This document shows positions 1 through 10,613 of a stretch of DNA of 64,000 nt, one piece after another; the first letter of the stretch is position 1, and each line of letters opens with the position of its first letter. Position numbers and translations under genes: made by a program. This stretch comes from Aralia elata (taxonomy: Eukaryota; Streptophyta; Magnoliopsida; Apiales; Araliaceae): assembly GCA_034770075.1 (NCBI GenBank), contig CM068382.1:9070685-9134684 (forward strand), read 5' to 3'. The notes under the pieces are model-generated. The model made no database searches. It was given only the letters and a program-made list of their open reading frames with translations, and was not told the origin of the DNA.

Positions 1-117
1 AGTGACTTCATCATCGCCATATATCTTCCCCATCTACAATTTACAATTCACATTGTGGTTACAATATGCAATTAGTAATATAATAATGACCAAAAAATAC
101 CAAGGAAAAGTATATGC

Positions 118-1009
118 CTCTTTCTGACATTCCTCAACACATCGAGACAGATTGGCTTCTCCAATGTCCTCATCCTCATCTGAACTGTAGCTTTTTTTAG
201 CCTTCGCTCTTTTGGATTTTTCAAGGACTGAACTCTTCTGCTTGTAGTGATCAGATAGAAGATCATCCAAACCTATGACCTTCTTCCTGGTAAAAATTTC
301 ATATAAATGAAAATGCATTATAATTAGTATTTAGAAAACATAGTTCCCTCACTCCTCGGTCCAAGTTTAATTCTCTTGCACCAAAAATTTGGAAGCCAAA
401 CTATCCAAGGGGTATTTATAATGGTATAGAAGTTATGACTTAAGCAAAAATGGGATATCTGATTCTCAACTTTTATGTAATCCATATGCATAACCATATA
501 TGTTTAATCTATGACTCAACAATATTAAAAGGAGGTATTCACTGACTTCCACAAGACAAAATAGCCACTCTTTCAATAATCAAACACGCCATTCTTTCAT
601 ATGCACATAATGAAGTTACTGTAAATACAAACCAAACACCACTGCATTCACTCTCCTAAATTTTGGTACATATATGAAAGATTTGACAGTTACCCTAGAA
701 ATCATATTTGAATAACAAAATAAAAATAAAAATCATATTACAATAAATAAAAAAATAAAAAAATAAAAAATCAAGTCTTGAGCATCCAACCCTAACATCC
801 CAAATTCTCTATAACATGAATGACAACATAAAAGATAAAACCCAACATTACCCAATTGTTGAAATAATGAAAAGAACGAGTGTGTAGAGATATTTCATTG
901 TTAAGGTTAAAAATAGAGAACAGAGAATAAACCTTTTTTTGGTGGGAACAGGGGAAGTACGAATCTGGTCGTCTAATTCGAAATCGAGAAGTTGATCCAT
1001 CTCCATCAT
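118..1009 (-). CDS. 5' end of a small acidic/basic protein gene of unknown function (partial, two exons seen)
   Basis: Two coding exons can be joined on the minus strand. Exon 1 starts at the ATG at 1009-1007 and codes 25 residues up to a GT donor at 932-931. Exon 2 starts after a CAG acceptor at 286. The split codon restores the frame and creates a basic run, KKRKKV, which looks like a nuclear localisation signal. Downstream comes GLDDLLSDHY, then a lysine-rich stretch and an acidic SSDEDED patch. The 3' end of exon 2 is uncertain: a GC donor right after residues ECQKE (exon end 118) or a GT donor 17 bases further (exon end 101). The rest of the gene lies beyond the left edge. The domain layout resembles small conserved plant nuclear proteins, but I do not recognise the family. 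The intron (287-932) is AT-rich and otherwise empty. Seen: splice sites and frame. Inferred: nuclear location. Confidence 0.55.
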
Positions 1010-2510
1010 CTTCCCTAATTTCTCACTTTCTCTCTCTAAACCCCAATTCTCCCTCACTTTTCACAGCCACAGCAGAAGCGCCAAACGAGAGTGTATTTTG
1101 AAGGTTGCAATTTGCAAAAATGTGTTATTAATTGGACTCCCGCCAGACTGCGGGTCGGATGTGAACTTGGGCCCTGTTTGGCAAAGAAGTTTGGTGCGAG
1201 TTTAAGCACTTTTACACTTTTATGGATGTAGTAGTTATAGGGGGGAAAAGAATTAGTATTCACTATTCATGGTACATGTTGTTATAAAATATGCTTTTAA
1301 TAAATAAAGGGAACATCGGAATTTATCATAAAAACTTTATTTATCTTCTTGTTACCCTAAGCAAAGGAAAAATGCATGAAACTTTGAATGTCAGTTTGTG
1401 GTGCAACCTTTCTTTACAATCACCTATAATAATTAGCACGTAGATTGACTTTTCATGGGACAACCACACTAAGTTCACAACATATATAATATTCTTTTCA
1501 TGATTATAATTATTAAAATAAGCTCTAATACTTTTATAATATACATATTGTTTGATGAAGCTACTTTTTGCCGTCTCTATTGTCGAACGTTCCGAGTAAC
1601 TTGAAAATAACGGATGCGTAGATGGGTTTCTCTGGATCCACCTCCGAAGGTAAAGTCAATAATAACTTTAGGAGGTTTTAAAATTCTTAGAGAGTGAGTC
1701 AAAAAAAAATTACATACCAGAAGTCTCTCCTAATTTATAGCTAATATTTAAGTCATGTGTTTGTGTCGTTCCCGGAGGCAGTTATATTCATGATAAGCAC
1801 AAATATGACTCTGAATTATCTATTTGGATCAAAGTTCAGGTGTACCAAAATTGATCTCCTAATTATGTGTTGAGTTGTGGATAGTCTTATGACTTATGCA
1901 TTAGGCTTTGAACAACATGAGTTCGGGCACCACGTTAAGCTTGGGTCAGCCTTAGCATGCCCCACACTAAGGTGGGCAGTCTCCATATCTGCACCCATGG
2001 TACCATGCTAAGGTGGGTATTACATGATCACTTCGTGCATGCCTAGCACGGTTCATACATTGGACTTGGCATACCAAGGCAAGTGTTCGGGTAACATATA
2101 AAGTCGGGCACCATCCAATGAGATCCGGAACCAATATGTGGGATCGGGCACTGTGCTAGGAATAGGGAGAAATGCTAGGAATCGGGTGCCTTGCTGGAGC
2201 TCTTCGGGCATTGCATGAGTAAAGGCCTGTTCCCTAACCCTTTTAATATGATTTTATTAAGATCCTACTTATTTACTGCCTTGTTATAAGTTAATATTTT
2301 GGGGAAGGGAAGGAAGGTTTAGAGCATATCAAGTACACTTGGATCGATATTGTCACAACACTTTTCTAAACTATACAAACAAGATTTATCACTGATGGCT
2401 TATACTCAAAATTTCTTTTCTACTTTATAATAAATAAATAAAATAAAATAAAATACTAAAAGTGACATGAAATTTTAGTTTATCTTAATCAAAAGTGATT
2501 GAACTTACCT
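1010..2510. other. Intergenic stretch with an unclassified GC-richer block
   Basis: This is the upstream region of the left-edge gene. A pyrimidine-rich leader at about 1020-1057 fits its 5' UTR. Between about 1900 and 2230 the base composition rises and short words of the form TCGGGCAC recur six times at irregular spacing (for example near 1923, 2085, 2104, 2146 and 2207). This may be an old LTR fragment, but I find no partner copy, ends or target duplication. No gene is supported. Confidence 0.3.
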
Positions 2511-2519
2511 TTGATTTAT

Positions 2520-2816
2520 GAGTTAAATGTACTTTTATCCTCCAAATTTATCTCATTTTGTACATTACATCTTATACTTCAAAACGTGAAACTTTACATT
2601 CTGCACTTTTAGGGAACTGGTACATAACACCCTTCAACCCAAAATTCATCGCCAAAAGTGCAAAATCCGACACGTCACTTTTAACAACGAATTTTGGACC
2701 ATAGGGTATTATGTGTCGGTTCACTAAAAGTGCGGGATGCAAAGTGTTACGGTTTAAAGTATAAGATGCAATGTACAAAATGAAATATACTTGGGGATGC
2801 AAAGTGCATTTAACTC
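2520..2816. mobile_element. Mutator-type MITE with long terminal inverted repeats
   Basis: The two arms are inverted copies over roughly 130 bases each. The element starts GAGTTAAATG and ends CATTTAACTC, and the arms share TCATTTTGTACATT and CATCTTATACTT. It is flanked by a perfect 9-bp direct repeat, TTGATTTAT, at 2511-2519 and 2817-2825. Long inverted repeats plus a 9-bp duplication are the hallmarks of Mutator-like elements. It has no coding capacity, so it would have been moved in trans. A transcript through it would fold into a near-complete hairpin, a plausible small-RNA source. Confidence 0.85.
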
Positions 2817-2825
2817 TTGATTTAT

Positions 2826-3252
2826 CAATATTATAATCAAGTTTGAGTTAGTGTTTGATAAAACTGTGTAGTAAAAACTTATTAAAATAGAGGCTCTTTT
2901 TAAACCAAAGTTTAAATGTAAAAAAAACCATTTGATAACCAATCTTTATTGTATGTCTGAATATAACATTTTACTAATTTACCCTTATATTAGTTTATAC
3001 AAACTTATGGTGAGGATAAAAATATAATAAATATTAAATAATTAATTCAAATAAAATCACTAATAATGTATAACTAGTAAAATATTTAAAGTCTAATAAA
3101 ATATAATAATAATAATAATGATTATGACAATTTTACATAATCAGTATAAAAATATGGCGGTGGATGGTGGTGGTGGGCGGTGGTTTTGGCTGGTAAACGA
3201 TGGTGGTGAGTCGTGGTGAATGGTGATGGTGGTGAAGGGTGGTGGGTGGTTA
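2826..3252. repeat. AT-rich spacer ending in a degenerate GGT microsatellite
   Basis: From 2826 to about 3150 the sequence is AT-rich without a gene. From about 3155 to 3252 it is a degenerate GGT/GGTGG repeat. The same repeat resumes at 6027-6078 on the far side of the solo LTR, so both halves were one microsatellite before the insertion. Confidence 0.7.
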
Positions 3253-4086
3253 TGAATTGTAAGACCCCAAAAATTTTAATAAAGAGAATTTATTTTTCTT
3301 CTTATTATTATTTAAACAGAAAGGTGTTAAATCGATAATGATAAAGTTACCAGTGAAATGTGAAAATTGAGAAGTTTAGTAATAACGCTAAATCACTATT
3401 CACGTGATCACTATTCACGAGGTATTATTCACGCTAAAAACGCTTTTACACTTTCTTCGATCTTCGAATTACGTCATTACGTTTATATGAGCTGGATACA
3501 AAAATTATACGGTATAAATACGAAAGTACTATTCATACGAATATACTATTCATTTATACAAAAGTCACACCAGTATGTCGGGGAATATTCCTTCTGTCGG
3601 ATAATATTCGTTCTGTCGGAGAATATTATATTCGGTAAAGTACGACGGCGCCGTCGAAATAACCACTTTTATATTCGGTAACGTACAGCGTCGAAATAAC
3701 AAAATATTAGTGGACCCCACAATGACAATATTGTCAACGATAGTGGGTCCCATTGTCGGATACTGAAAACGACAGTATTATCACCGGCAACTGTTAAAAT
3801 ACCCGGTAATAAAAAGAATAGTAAAACGCGTTATTCCACAGTAGTACGCAGTATTTCACAGGCACACGGTATTGCACAGTATTTTAAATTATTGATTCAA
3901 TAATTGATAAAGTAGCAATTACACAGTATTTTGATTCAATAATTACAATAGCATCTGCACGGTACTTTTTATTATTTATCATGGCACTGTAACTCATATT
4001 ATTTGTTATGATATTTTAGCATTATTGACGGATTAAAAGTGGAGCCTAACTTAGGGGTACCTAATTGAAATTTTGAAATTCACATG

Positions 4087-4160
4087 ATATGAACTATTGG
4101 TTCACATGATCGAACTATTGGTTCACATGATCGAACTATTGGTTCACATGTGGGAACTAT
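4087..4160 (+). repeat. Short tandem repeat GAACTATTGGTTCACATGAT inside the solo LTR
   Basis: About three and a half copies of a 22-base unit with core GAACTATTGGTTCACAT lie in tandem, about 120 bases upstream of the LTR TATA box. The position in the U3 part fits enhancer-type repeats; that role is inference. Confidence 0.75.
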
Positions 4161-4282
4161 TAGGGGATGTTATGCAAGATTGATAATACTTGAGGGATTA
4201 TATTAAAAATAGAGGCAAAGATGGAGGTACTAAAGTGTAATAAGTTGAGCCCTTTTTGTGCAATTAATGAAACTTGGTTTTC

Positions 4283-4292
4283 CTATAAATAG
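4283..4292 (+). promoter_or_regulatory. TATA box of the solo LTR
   Basis: CTATAAATAG lies about 1.03 kb into the LTR, followed by a G run and, about 35 bases later, a CT-rich leader. This is the usual arrangement of a plant LTR promoter and fixes the orientation as plus. Confidence 0.65.
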
Positions 4293-4549
4293 GGGAGATT
4301 TTCTTAAGAAATCTTCACACCTTCCTTGCATATACTCTCTCTCTCTCTCTAAATTTCTTAAGTTCTCTAAGTGTGCTAGGCTATTGTGAGTATTTGTGAG
4401 AATACTAATATTATCCAAGTTAGTAAACTTCATAGAAAGCAACATCCAATCACTTATTAACGAAGGTAGGGGATATCATTTCTTTCATACTCTTATATAA
4501 TATCATTTGATTTCATGTTCGTAAGTGATATTATACTCATAAAGGTTGT

Positions 4550-4845
4550 TATTCATTCTGTATTAATTTGTGGGGATAACCTGTCCGTGCGGTATGACGC
4601 ATGCCTGGTGAATATCCTTTTGTATTCATTCCTTATTATTCTGTGGGAATAACCTGTATGTACGAATGTCGTACCTGGTGAATATCCTTTTTGTATTCGT
4701 TCCTTATTATTCTGTGGGGATAACCTGTATGTACGAGTGTCGTACCTGGTGTATAACCCTTTGTATTCATTACTTATTAATCTGTTGTGGAAATAATCTG
4801 TCTACGCGGATTATCGCATGACAGGTGAAAAATCCATTTGCAATT
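4550..4845 (+). repeat. Four tandem repeats of about 72 bp inside the solo LTR
   Basis: The phrase ATAACCTGT recurs at 4576, 4649 and 4720, and as ATAATCTGT at 4793, each followed by a variable CGTAC-like tract and CCTGGTGAATATCC or a variant. The period is 72-73 bases. The units lie downstream of the TATA box, in the transcribed part of the LTR. Confidence 0.8.
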
Positions 4846-5254
4846 TCATATATTCTTTTATACTCGTATAACGTATCATTTCTTTTGTACTCTTTAAGGG
4901 ATATCTTTTTCTTTCACATTTCTCCATTTATGATAAGGAATCTCTGTTTGTTTCCAAAACCTTATTTTTTTTAAATGGTGAAAATCCCTGAAAATTTGTA
5001 AAATATCCTTAATAGTTTGTGCTTCATCTAATATCTTTTCACCTGAATCTTTCTATTTCGTTTGATACGATATAGTTAAATCGTGAATTTTATTCTTGAA
5101 TATCATTCTTGAATTTGACTCCACAATTTGGTCATCATGTTGGCAATTTGGTCAACTTTCGACACTGGATAAATTAAACATTCATTCTTATTCTTGATCT
5201 CACTGTATTCATTCTATATCATTGTCATCATCCTCATACTTAAATTGTGGTGAT

Positions 5255-5465
5255 AGTTCTCTTTGGCCCGTAGTGCAAAGATGAACTGGCGTGACATGAT
5301 TTTGACCAAACTGTGTATTGGTATTATCATGACTTTTGGTGTTACAAACAAAGGCGTATGATGAAAGTTCTCTTTGGCCCGTAGTGCAAAGATGAACTGG
5401 CGTTTGGCATGATCATAACCGGTGATGTTACAAATAAATATCTTTGGCACGTAGTGCAAAGAGAG
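5255..5465 (+). repeat. Three spaced direct repeats (TCTTTGGCCCGTAGTGCAAA) in the solo LTR
   Basis: The unit occurs at about 5258, 5370 and 5440, the last with one change (GGCACG). The first two are followed by GATGAACTGGCG. Spacing is about 112 and 70 bases, so these are dispersed rather than strict tandem copies. Confidence 0.75.
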
Positions 5466-6026
5466 GCTGTTGAATATAAACTGTTGATTTGGATGTTCAT
5501 AAACAGGGATTGTTGATTGGTGTTACAGGGATAAAATATTGGTGGTGATCCTTTAATTTATAGAAGATGGTAGATATTATAATCTACTTGACTCTTCTAA
5601 TGGATTGTTTGTTCCGCTGCGATTGTTGTTGTTGAACAATTAAAATAACTTTAAATCTCTGATTTAATTCTGTTGAAGACTAAAGATAATTTTTATTCTT
5701 CATTATCTTAGTCATGATATTTCTTACTGGGCTATTTGTGCTCACCCTTTTCCTTTTTGTTCCATTGTTCTCCTCAGGAAAAGAGAGTGTAGCGGGGATT
5801 AGCCGGGGAATGGAGTGATGGTCCGAGATAATAGAAGTGTCTCAATACCTTACTATTAGTGTGACAATAAGTGTATTGAGAATTTAAGATGTATTTGTAT
5901 TGTGTTGTCGTATTTTGCACAACACTTATTAGTTGTAAATGAGAAAATTCATATTTGTATTTTGTGGAATGTTATTGGCGACTCAAAATGGGTTGTATGG
6001 ACCTATTTTGGGGGCGTCACATGAAT

Positions 6027-6687
6027 GGTCACGGCGGTGGCGGCGGTGGTAGTGGTGGTGGTGATGGGTGGTGTAGTGAGAAAAATGAAGTGAAAAATTA
6101 AAAAAAGTGAAATTATGATAATGAGAATAAAATTGTAATAAGGAGACTCTTTTATTAAAATAGTTATGTTTATCTCTTAATACCTCTTAACAGCTATACA
6201 TCTGATTCGGTAAGAGGGTAAAGTTATTTCGTAAAAATTTGTTTGTCTTTTATCGTCTCTTAGTCGGTAAGAGGAAGAAATAAATCTAAATAATTAAGAA
6301 CTGCTTCTTAATGAAAAATTTAAATCTATGGAGTCCTTATAAATATTATACTCCCTCAATTCCAAATTCTAAGATCATTATTGATTTTTGAAAAGTTAAT
6401 TTGTTATATTTTTAAATTTAAAAGTCATTCAGATGTTTTATATTTTTTAGTTACCAAATAACTTTTTAAGTTCAAATGTTATTTCACTAAGATGATCTAA
6501 TTTATTAAGATATACTAATCATTCAGATCTTAATTACTCAGTTTTATCAAACACAAATTCAATGTCTTTTTTTTAAGAGGCAAAAAGAAGTTGTCAAAAT
6601 TTTTATCAAATAATTTAGCCTCTGCGCGAAATGAGGCAACGCCGAAAAAAGGCAATAAGAGGCTATCAAACACTATAGGATGTTAAT
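6027..6687. other. Microsatellite remainder and AT-rich spacer with a MITE-end fragment
   Basis: 6027-6078 completes the GGT microsatellite. At about 6350 an end of the type ACTCCCTCAATTCCAAA with the phrase AAGATCATTATTGA matches the family seen again at 59.74 kb, but its partner end is not visible here. No gene is supported. Confidence 0.4.
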
Positions 6688-6689
6688 TA

Positions 6690-7443
6690 CTCCATCCGTT
6701 CCAAAATTATAGATACAATTTGAGTTTTGAGGTTAAACGATGATATATTAAACTTGGTATAACTCATATAAGTTTATAATGAAATAATATTTTTTTTTGT
6801 TTTATACTACTCTCTCAGTCCCAAAAGGATAACTAAGGGTAAAAAAATGTCCTCAAAAGGATGACAAAAGTACTACATAAATTTTTACTTGGACAAAATT
6901 ATCCTTGACTTATTATCATATTTTATTTACCTCAATAGTCAACCAGTTACATCACTAATTATCTCTGTACCCAAAACCCAATTAAACGAGTCAAGCTATA
7001 CATTACAAAAGTTTTCAACCAAATTATGATTGCGACGTATGTGCATACATGAGATTAGTAAGAATTAAGAAGAGTCCCACTTTAATTTATTCTATCTTAT
7101 CGCAAACACTTCCACATTGGTCGCAATCCAATTTCGTCAAATATTTGTCGATATGCATATTATTTTCCCAATTAAATATATTAACCCATATAAATATCAA
7201 CTAATCACACTACTCGAGAATAAGGGTAGATTGAAAAAAATATATATACTCTCTCTTAATTTTTTCACTACCTTAATTTGTGTGAAAATTGTACTTCCGT
7301 CATCCTTTTGGGGACGGAGGGAGTATATAATTATAATAACTGTATCAAGTAAAATTAAATAAATTCACATTAATTTAAAGTTTACTATGCCGTCGTTTAA
7401 TCTCAAAAGTCAAATTGTAACTCTAATTTTGAAATTAATGGAG
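6690..7443. mobile_element. Outer Mariner/Stowaway-type MITE, interrupted by a second MITE
   Basis: The left end CTCCATCCGTTCC and the following 50 bases (to about 6743) are inverted at 7389-7443, including GTTTTGAGGTTAAACGATG against its complement CGTCGTTTAATCTCAAAAG. TA dinucleotides flank both ends (6688-6689 and 7444-7445). The CTCC...GGAG ends with TA duplication are typical of Mariner-related plant MITEs. A second MITE with its own ends occupies 6810-7323, splitting this one. Confidence 0.75.
6810..7323. mobile_element. Inner Stowaway/Mariner-type MITE nested in the outer one
   Basis: Ends CTCTCTCAGTCCCAAAAGGAT and the inverted ATCCTTTTGGGGACGGAGGGAG, each flanked by TA (6808-6809 and 7324-7325). 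The CTCCCTCNGTCCC end type is characteristic of the superfamily. It holds no transposase: the single long plus-strand ORF inside is AT-rich and shows no recognisable motif. Confidence 0.8.
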
Positions 7444-7445
7444 TA

Positions 7446-8918
7446 AAAAATTGATAATGTTTCATTGTTTCTTAGAATTCATGCCTTTTAAAATTAGAAT
7501 AACATTTAGATGCTAAGCTCAACCTTTCAATACAAATAACATTACTTTTTAGATCAACCTTCTGATAAAAAATAAAGGAATAAGGGGTCAAATCAGAATA
7601 ATTTGCCTTTTCTATTAATAAATTTAATTTATAAAGTTTATTATTGATTTTTTTTTTTAAATATGTTAAAATGTGTATTATACAAGCCTTAATATTCAAA
7701 GGAGAAAATAACTTTTCCAGGGCAATGTACTTATCACTATTATGTACTAACCTGTTACTGAAACTTCTTGTTTGTAGTATTATAGGATAGTAACTTGTTC
7801 AAATTATGAACTATAAATATTCCAGTACTTTGTTCAATCATTCTCTCGGTAAAGAAATCACCATCAGTACCTATTATGCTTTCAAATTTTAGAATCTACT
7901 AGTTCTCCACTATATGATCATATACCTTTTTAATTGCTTTACAAGAACATTTTCAACTCAAGCATTTCAGATAAATTCTTACACATCTGTATTCATTCCA
8001 GATTATTCCTTTCTAAAGTGCATGAAGGAACAATAGGGACATCCAATGGTTTTCTCCAGTTATGGTAGTATTTCATCTTTAAGGAGTACCATTTTATTAG
8101 GTAATTATGAAGAAAGTAGGACTCTTTCCTCGATACTCCTTCCGTTCTACAAAAAGATCCCATTTGTAAAATGAAGGATGAGTTTTTATGCCATGTTTAT
8201 ACCTAAAAATTATAACTTGTGGATTTTGTTATTGGTGGAGTCTGATCCAAACTTAAATTAAGAGGTGATTGTAAAGCTATCCAAATTGTAATTAGGATTT
8301 CTTATATTGTGTTATTTATGGAGGGGAATGTGCCATTGTAATGTCCATGAAAATTCTAAAGATAGTGAAACTGATTGCCGTCGACCGTGGACTAGCCCAA
8401 CATTTGGGTGAACCACGTAAATTTTGTGTATTGTGTGATTCCTTTCTTTTCAATTTATCTTTGCTATTATTTTTCACCGTGTTGTTATTCTCTAATAGGT
8501 TTAGTAGTTATGACATGATACTGAAATTATGATGACAAACTTAAAGTCATTATGTCATTTTATACTACTACCAATAAAAAGAGAACTCTTTCCGCAGAAA
8601 TAAACAAAATGGCAAATGAGAGTATGAGACGCATAGAAAGGACTAGGAAGTTTTTGGTAGTGTGAAGAAACTAACAGAGAGGAGCAGGAAATGGAGGCTT
8701 AACAATTTATCAAAGCTAACAAATTATTTACTCATACATAACACAAGTAGAAGAGTCAACTGTGCCATAGTTGCTTTGTAGCAAACACTTAGGAAGTGAC
8801 TTTCATATTTTTGCAAACAAATTCGAAAACCAATAAAATGAACTTCCAAAATGCTCAGAAGAAGGTGCAATGCCATTTTATCTTTTACTTTAATTTCCTT
8901 TTCAGATCATGATTACAT
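7446..8918. other. Downstream flank of transporter 1 with a likely Ty1/copia LTR fragment
   Basis: Parts of this stretch (about 7911-7965 and 8655-8690) resemble the downstream flank of transporter 3 (about 62022-62080 and 62170-62200), so the gene duplication carried flanking DNA. Between them, about 8215-8500 has the word GAACCACGTAAATTTTGTG, common near the 3' end of plant Ty1/copia LTRs, with no visible second copy. It is probably an inserted LTR remnant and would account for the extra 470 bases in this flank. No gene is supported. Confidence 0.4.
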
Positions 8919-10613
8919 TCAATTGTTCTCAGCTGCTTCTGCTTCCTCTCTAAACTTCTTGTAAATGTCACCTTTGTAAAATTCTCGAGTCCTAGCCACC
9001 AAAATCAATGAAGCAAAAGCTCCAAAGCATGTAGCAGCAGCCAATATTATGAAAGAGCGCCTATAACAATGAGCACCAATGCAAGTCAATTCCTCAGCTG
9101 ATGATCTGTAAATTTTCTTCCTCAAAAGATCCTTCGTCGCCTCATGATCATAAAGAAGTCCGGTGACCCTCACGTTTAGTATGTAAGAACCAAGTGGACT
9201 AGCCAACTGCCCAACATTGAACAAAGTAGCATAGTGCTTTAGGCCAAAGAGCTCCGAGATTATGGCATTTAGTAAAGGGAATTGTGCTCCAAATGAGAAT
9301 CCGATTATTACAGATGCCACGTACACTGAGCCAGGGACAGGAAAGGCAATAAGGAGGTGACCAATGCAGGACAGGAAGAGGAATAAAGTTGTCATGAGAG
9401 GCCTGGGGAATTTAAGTTTCACTAGTAGCTTTTCGGAGACTAAACCAGCGAATATCCTTCCAAAGTAATTCCATATGCTTACTAGAGACACAAATGAGTT
9501 TATGGTTTTTGTGGGATATCCTAGTGACTCTCCAATCTGACCCAAGTTATCAATGGCAGTTAGGTTTGAGCCAATTCCACAAGCTGTTGAAATTAATAGA
9601 ATTAGCATGTCTATACTAAAAAGTGCTTGTAAGATTGTGTAATCTTCCCCCCTTGGTGGTTTATTGCATATTTCAGCAAAACAAGATGTTTTTGGCATTT
9701 CTACTGGTCTTGTGGTAGATGAGGTTAGGATTTCGATTGCTATATTAGTAGGATTAGTGGGAATTTTCTTTTGGTTCCAAAGAAGTAACTCTTCTCGAAA
9801 AACAATAGAAAGAGGGAGAAAGAGTAGGCCACAAACCAAAGTGGCACTTGCAGCATAAGCTGCCCGAGGAAAAGTTACCAGTTTTTGAGTTATGGTCATA
9901 ATCATGAGAAATAATGCTAGAACAATTGATACATATAGGAAATGGTACAAAACTCTGACCTCATTCGGTTGCCTAACAACCTTCATAGTACGAATTGTGT
10001 AAACAAATACCAAAGATATTGCAGCAGGAAGCCATGCAATAAGAAGGATAAGAGATTGGGGATCATCTCCATAGAGAGCCAAGTAAATTTGGGTCATGAT
10101 AGCTCCACTTAGACCTGCAAAACCTTTTAAGAGACCTAACAAAACGCCTCTATTCTCAGGGAAGTTTTTGACACAAGTGACAAGAACTCCAGTATTTGCA
10201 AAGTTGAGAGAATTGGCAGCAATGCACATATATGTGCACATGTGCCAAACTTTTGGCTTGGCAATTTTGCCAGTGACAGCCAGCCAGATCACAAAGTAAC
10301 CAACAAAATTAAGGGATGAGCCGATCAACAGAAGAAACCAAGTTGGAGTTATCTCAGCAATCAGGCCGGAGAAAACTCCAATATTGGCACCAAGATCTTT
10401 AAAGAATCCCAAGAGATTGAGAGTGCTTTGATCATAGCCAAGAGAAGTTTTTATCTCTTTCGAGTATATTCCAAAAATATATGTTCCCCCTACGCCAGCC
10501 ATGATTGAAAAGGAGGCGAAAAGAGAAATCCATCGGCCATGAATTACATGTAATGCAAACTGAAGCCTACTGCCTCCAGCAGCAGCTGCAGCTGTTGGTA
10601 GCTCTATAGTCAT
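8919..10613 (-). CDS. Nodulin-like major facilitator transporter (NFD4-like), copy 1
   Basis: An intact single-exon frame of 564 residues. The N-terminal half (about 25-270) matches the plant nodulin-like family: a GRW motif near residue 26, FGIYSKEIK after the first membrane segment, then the signature stretches NSLNFANTGVLVTCVKNFPE and GLSGAIMTQIYLALYGDD. A long hydrophilic loop (about 275-330) separates it from the C-terminal half, which has RGEDYTILQALFSIDML, WNYFGRIFAGLVSEK and GFSFGAQFPL. Roughly twelve hydrophobic segments fit a polytopic membrane protein. The C terminus is acidic and cytosolic-looking (EFYKGDIYKKF). Substrates of this family are mostly unknown; the Arabidopsis namesake NFD4 was found through a defect in nuclear fusion. 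The ATG at 10613 fits family length. Copy 3 is its closer relative here (both share LFLMIMTI/LFLMVMTI and FPENRG); copy 2 is more distant. Confidence 0.93.
   Translation of the reverse strand: MTIELPTAAAAAGGSRLQFALHVIHGRWISLFASFSIMAGVGGTYIFGIYSKEIKTSLGYDQSTLNLLGFFKDLGANIGVFSGLIAEITPTWFLLLIGSSLNFVGYFVIWLAVTGKIAKPKVWHMCTYMCIAANSLNFANTGVLVTCVKNFPENRGVLLGLLKGFAGLSGAIMTQIYLALYGDDPQSLILLIAWLPAAISLVFVYTIRTMKVVRQPNEVRVLYHFLYVSIVLALFLMIMTITQKLVTFPRAAYAASATLVCGLLFLPLSIVFREELLLWNQKKIPTNPTNIAIEILTSSTTRPVEMPKTSCFAEICNKPPRGEDYTILQALFSIDMLILLISTACGIGSNLTAIDNLGQIGESLGYPTKTINSFVSLVSIWNYFGRIFAGLVSEKLLVKLKFPRPLMTTLFLFLSCIGHLLIAFPVPGSVYVASVIIGFSFGAQFPLLNAIISELFGLKHYATLFNVGQLASPLGSYILNVRVTGLLYDHEATKDLLRKKIYRSSAEELTCIGAHCYRRSFIILAAATCFGAFASLILVARTREFYKGDIYKKFREEAEAAENN

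Larger units (their letters stand above)
3258..6021 (+). mobile_element. Solo LTR, 2.76 kb, probably of a Ty3/gypsy element
   Basis: The block begins TGTAAGACCCC and ends GGGGCGTCACA, the TG...CA form of LTR ends. It is flanked by the exact 5-bp duplication TGAAT at 3253-3257 and 6022-6026, and both flanks are GGT microsatellite. There is no second copy, primer site or coding region, so it is a solo LTR left by recombination between two LTRs. Inside are a TATA box, a CT-rich leader near 4327-4350 and three sets of direct repeats listed separately. The plus orientation follows from the TATA box. At 2.76 kb it is long for an LTR. Superfamily is inferred from length and end sequence only. Confidence 0.8.

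Noticed and set aside
4550..5465. Regular repeats that could look like a CRISPR array
   Set aside because: Repeats are 72 bases in tandem or irregularly spaced, inside an LTR of a plant genome; no spacers or cas genes.
2848..6675. Possible hAT-like outer ends (TTAGTGTTTGATA and TATCAAACACTATA) around the solo LTR
   Set aside because: Only about 13 bases match, no target duplication was found, and the words are common in AT-rich plant DNA.
8341..8532. 63-codon plus-strand frame
   Set aside because: Lies in an LTR-like fragment and has no family motif.
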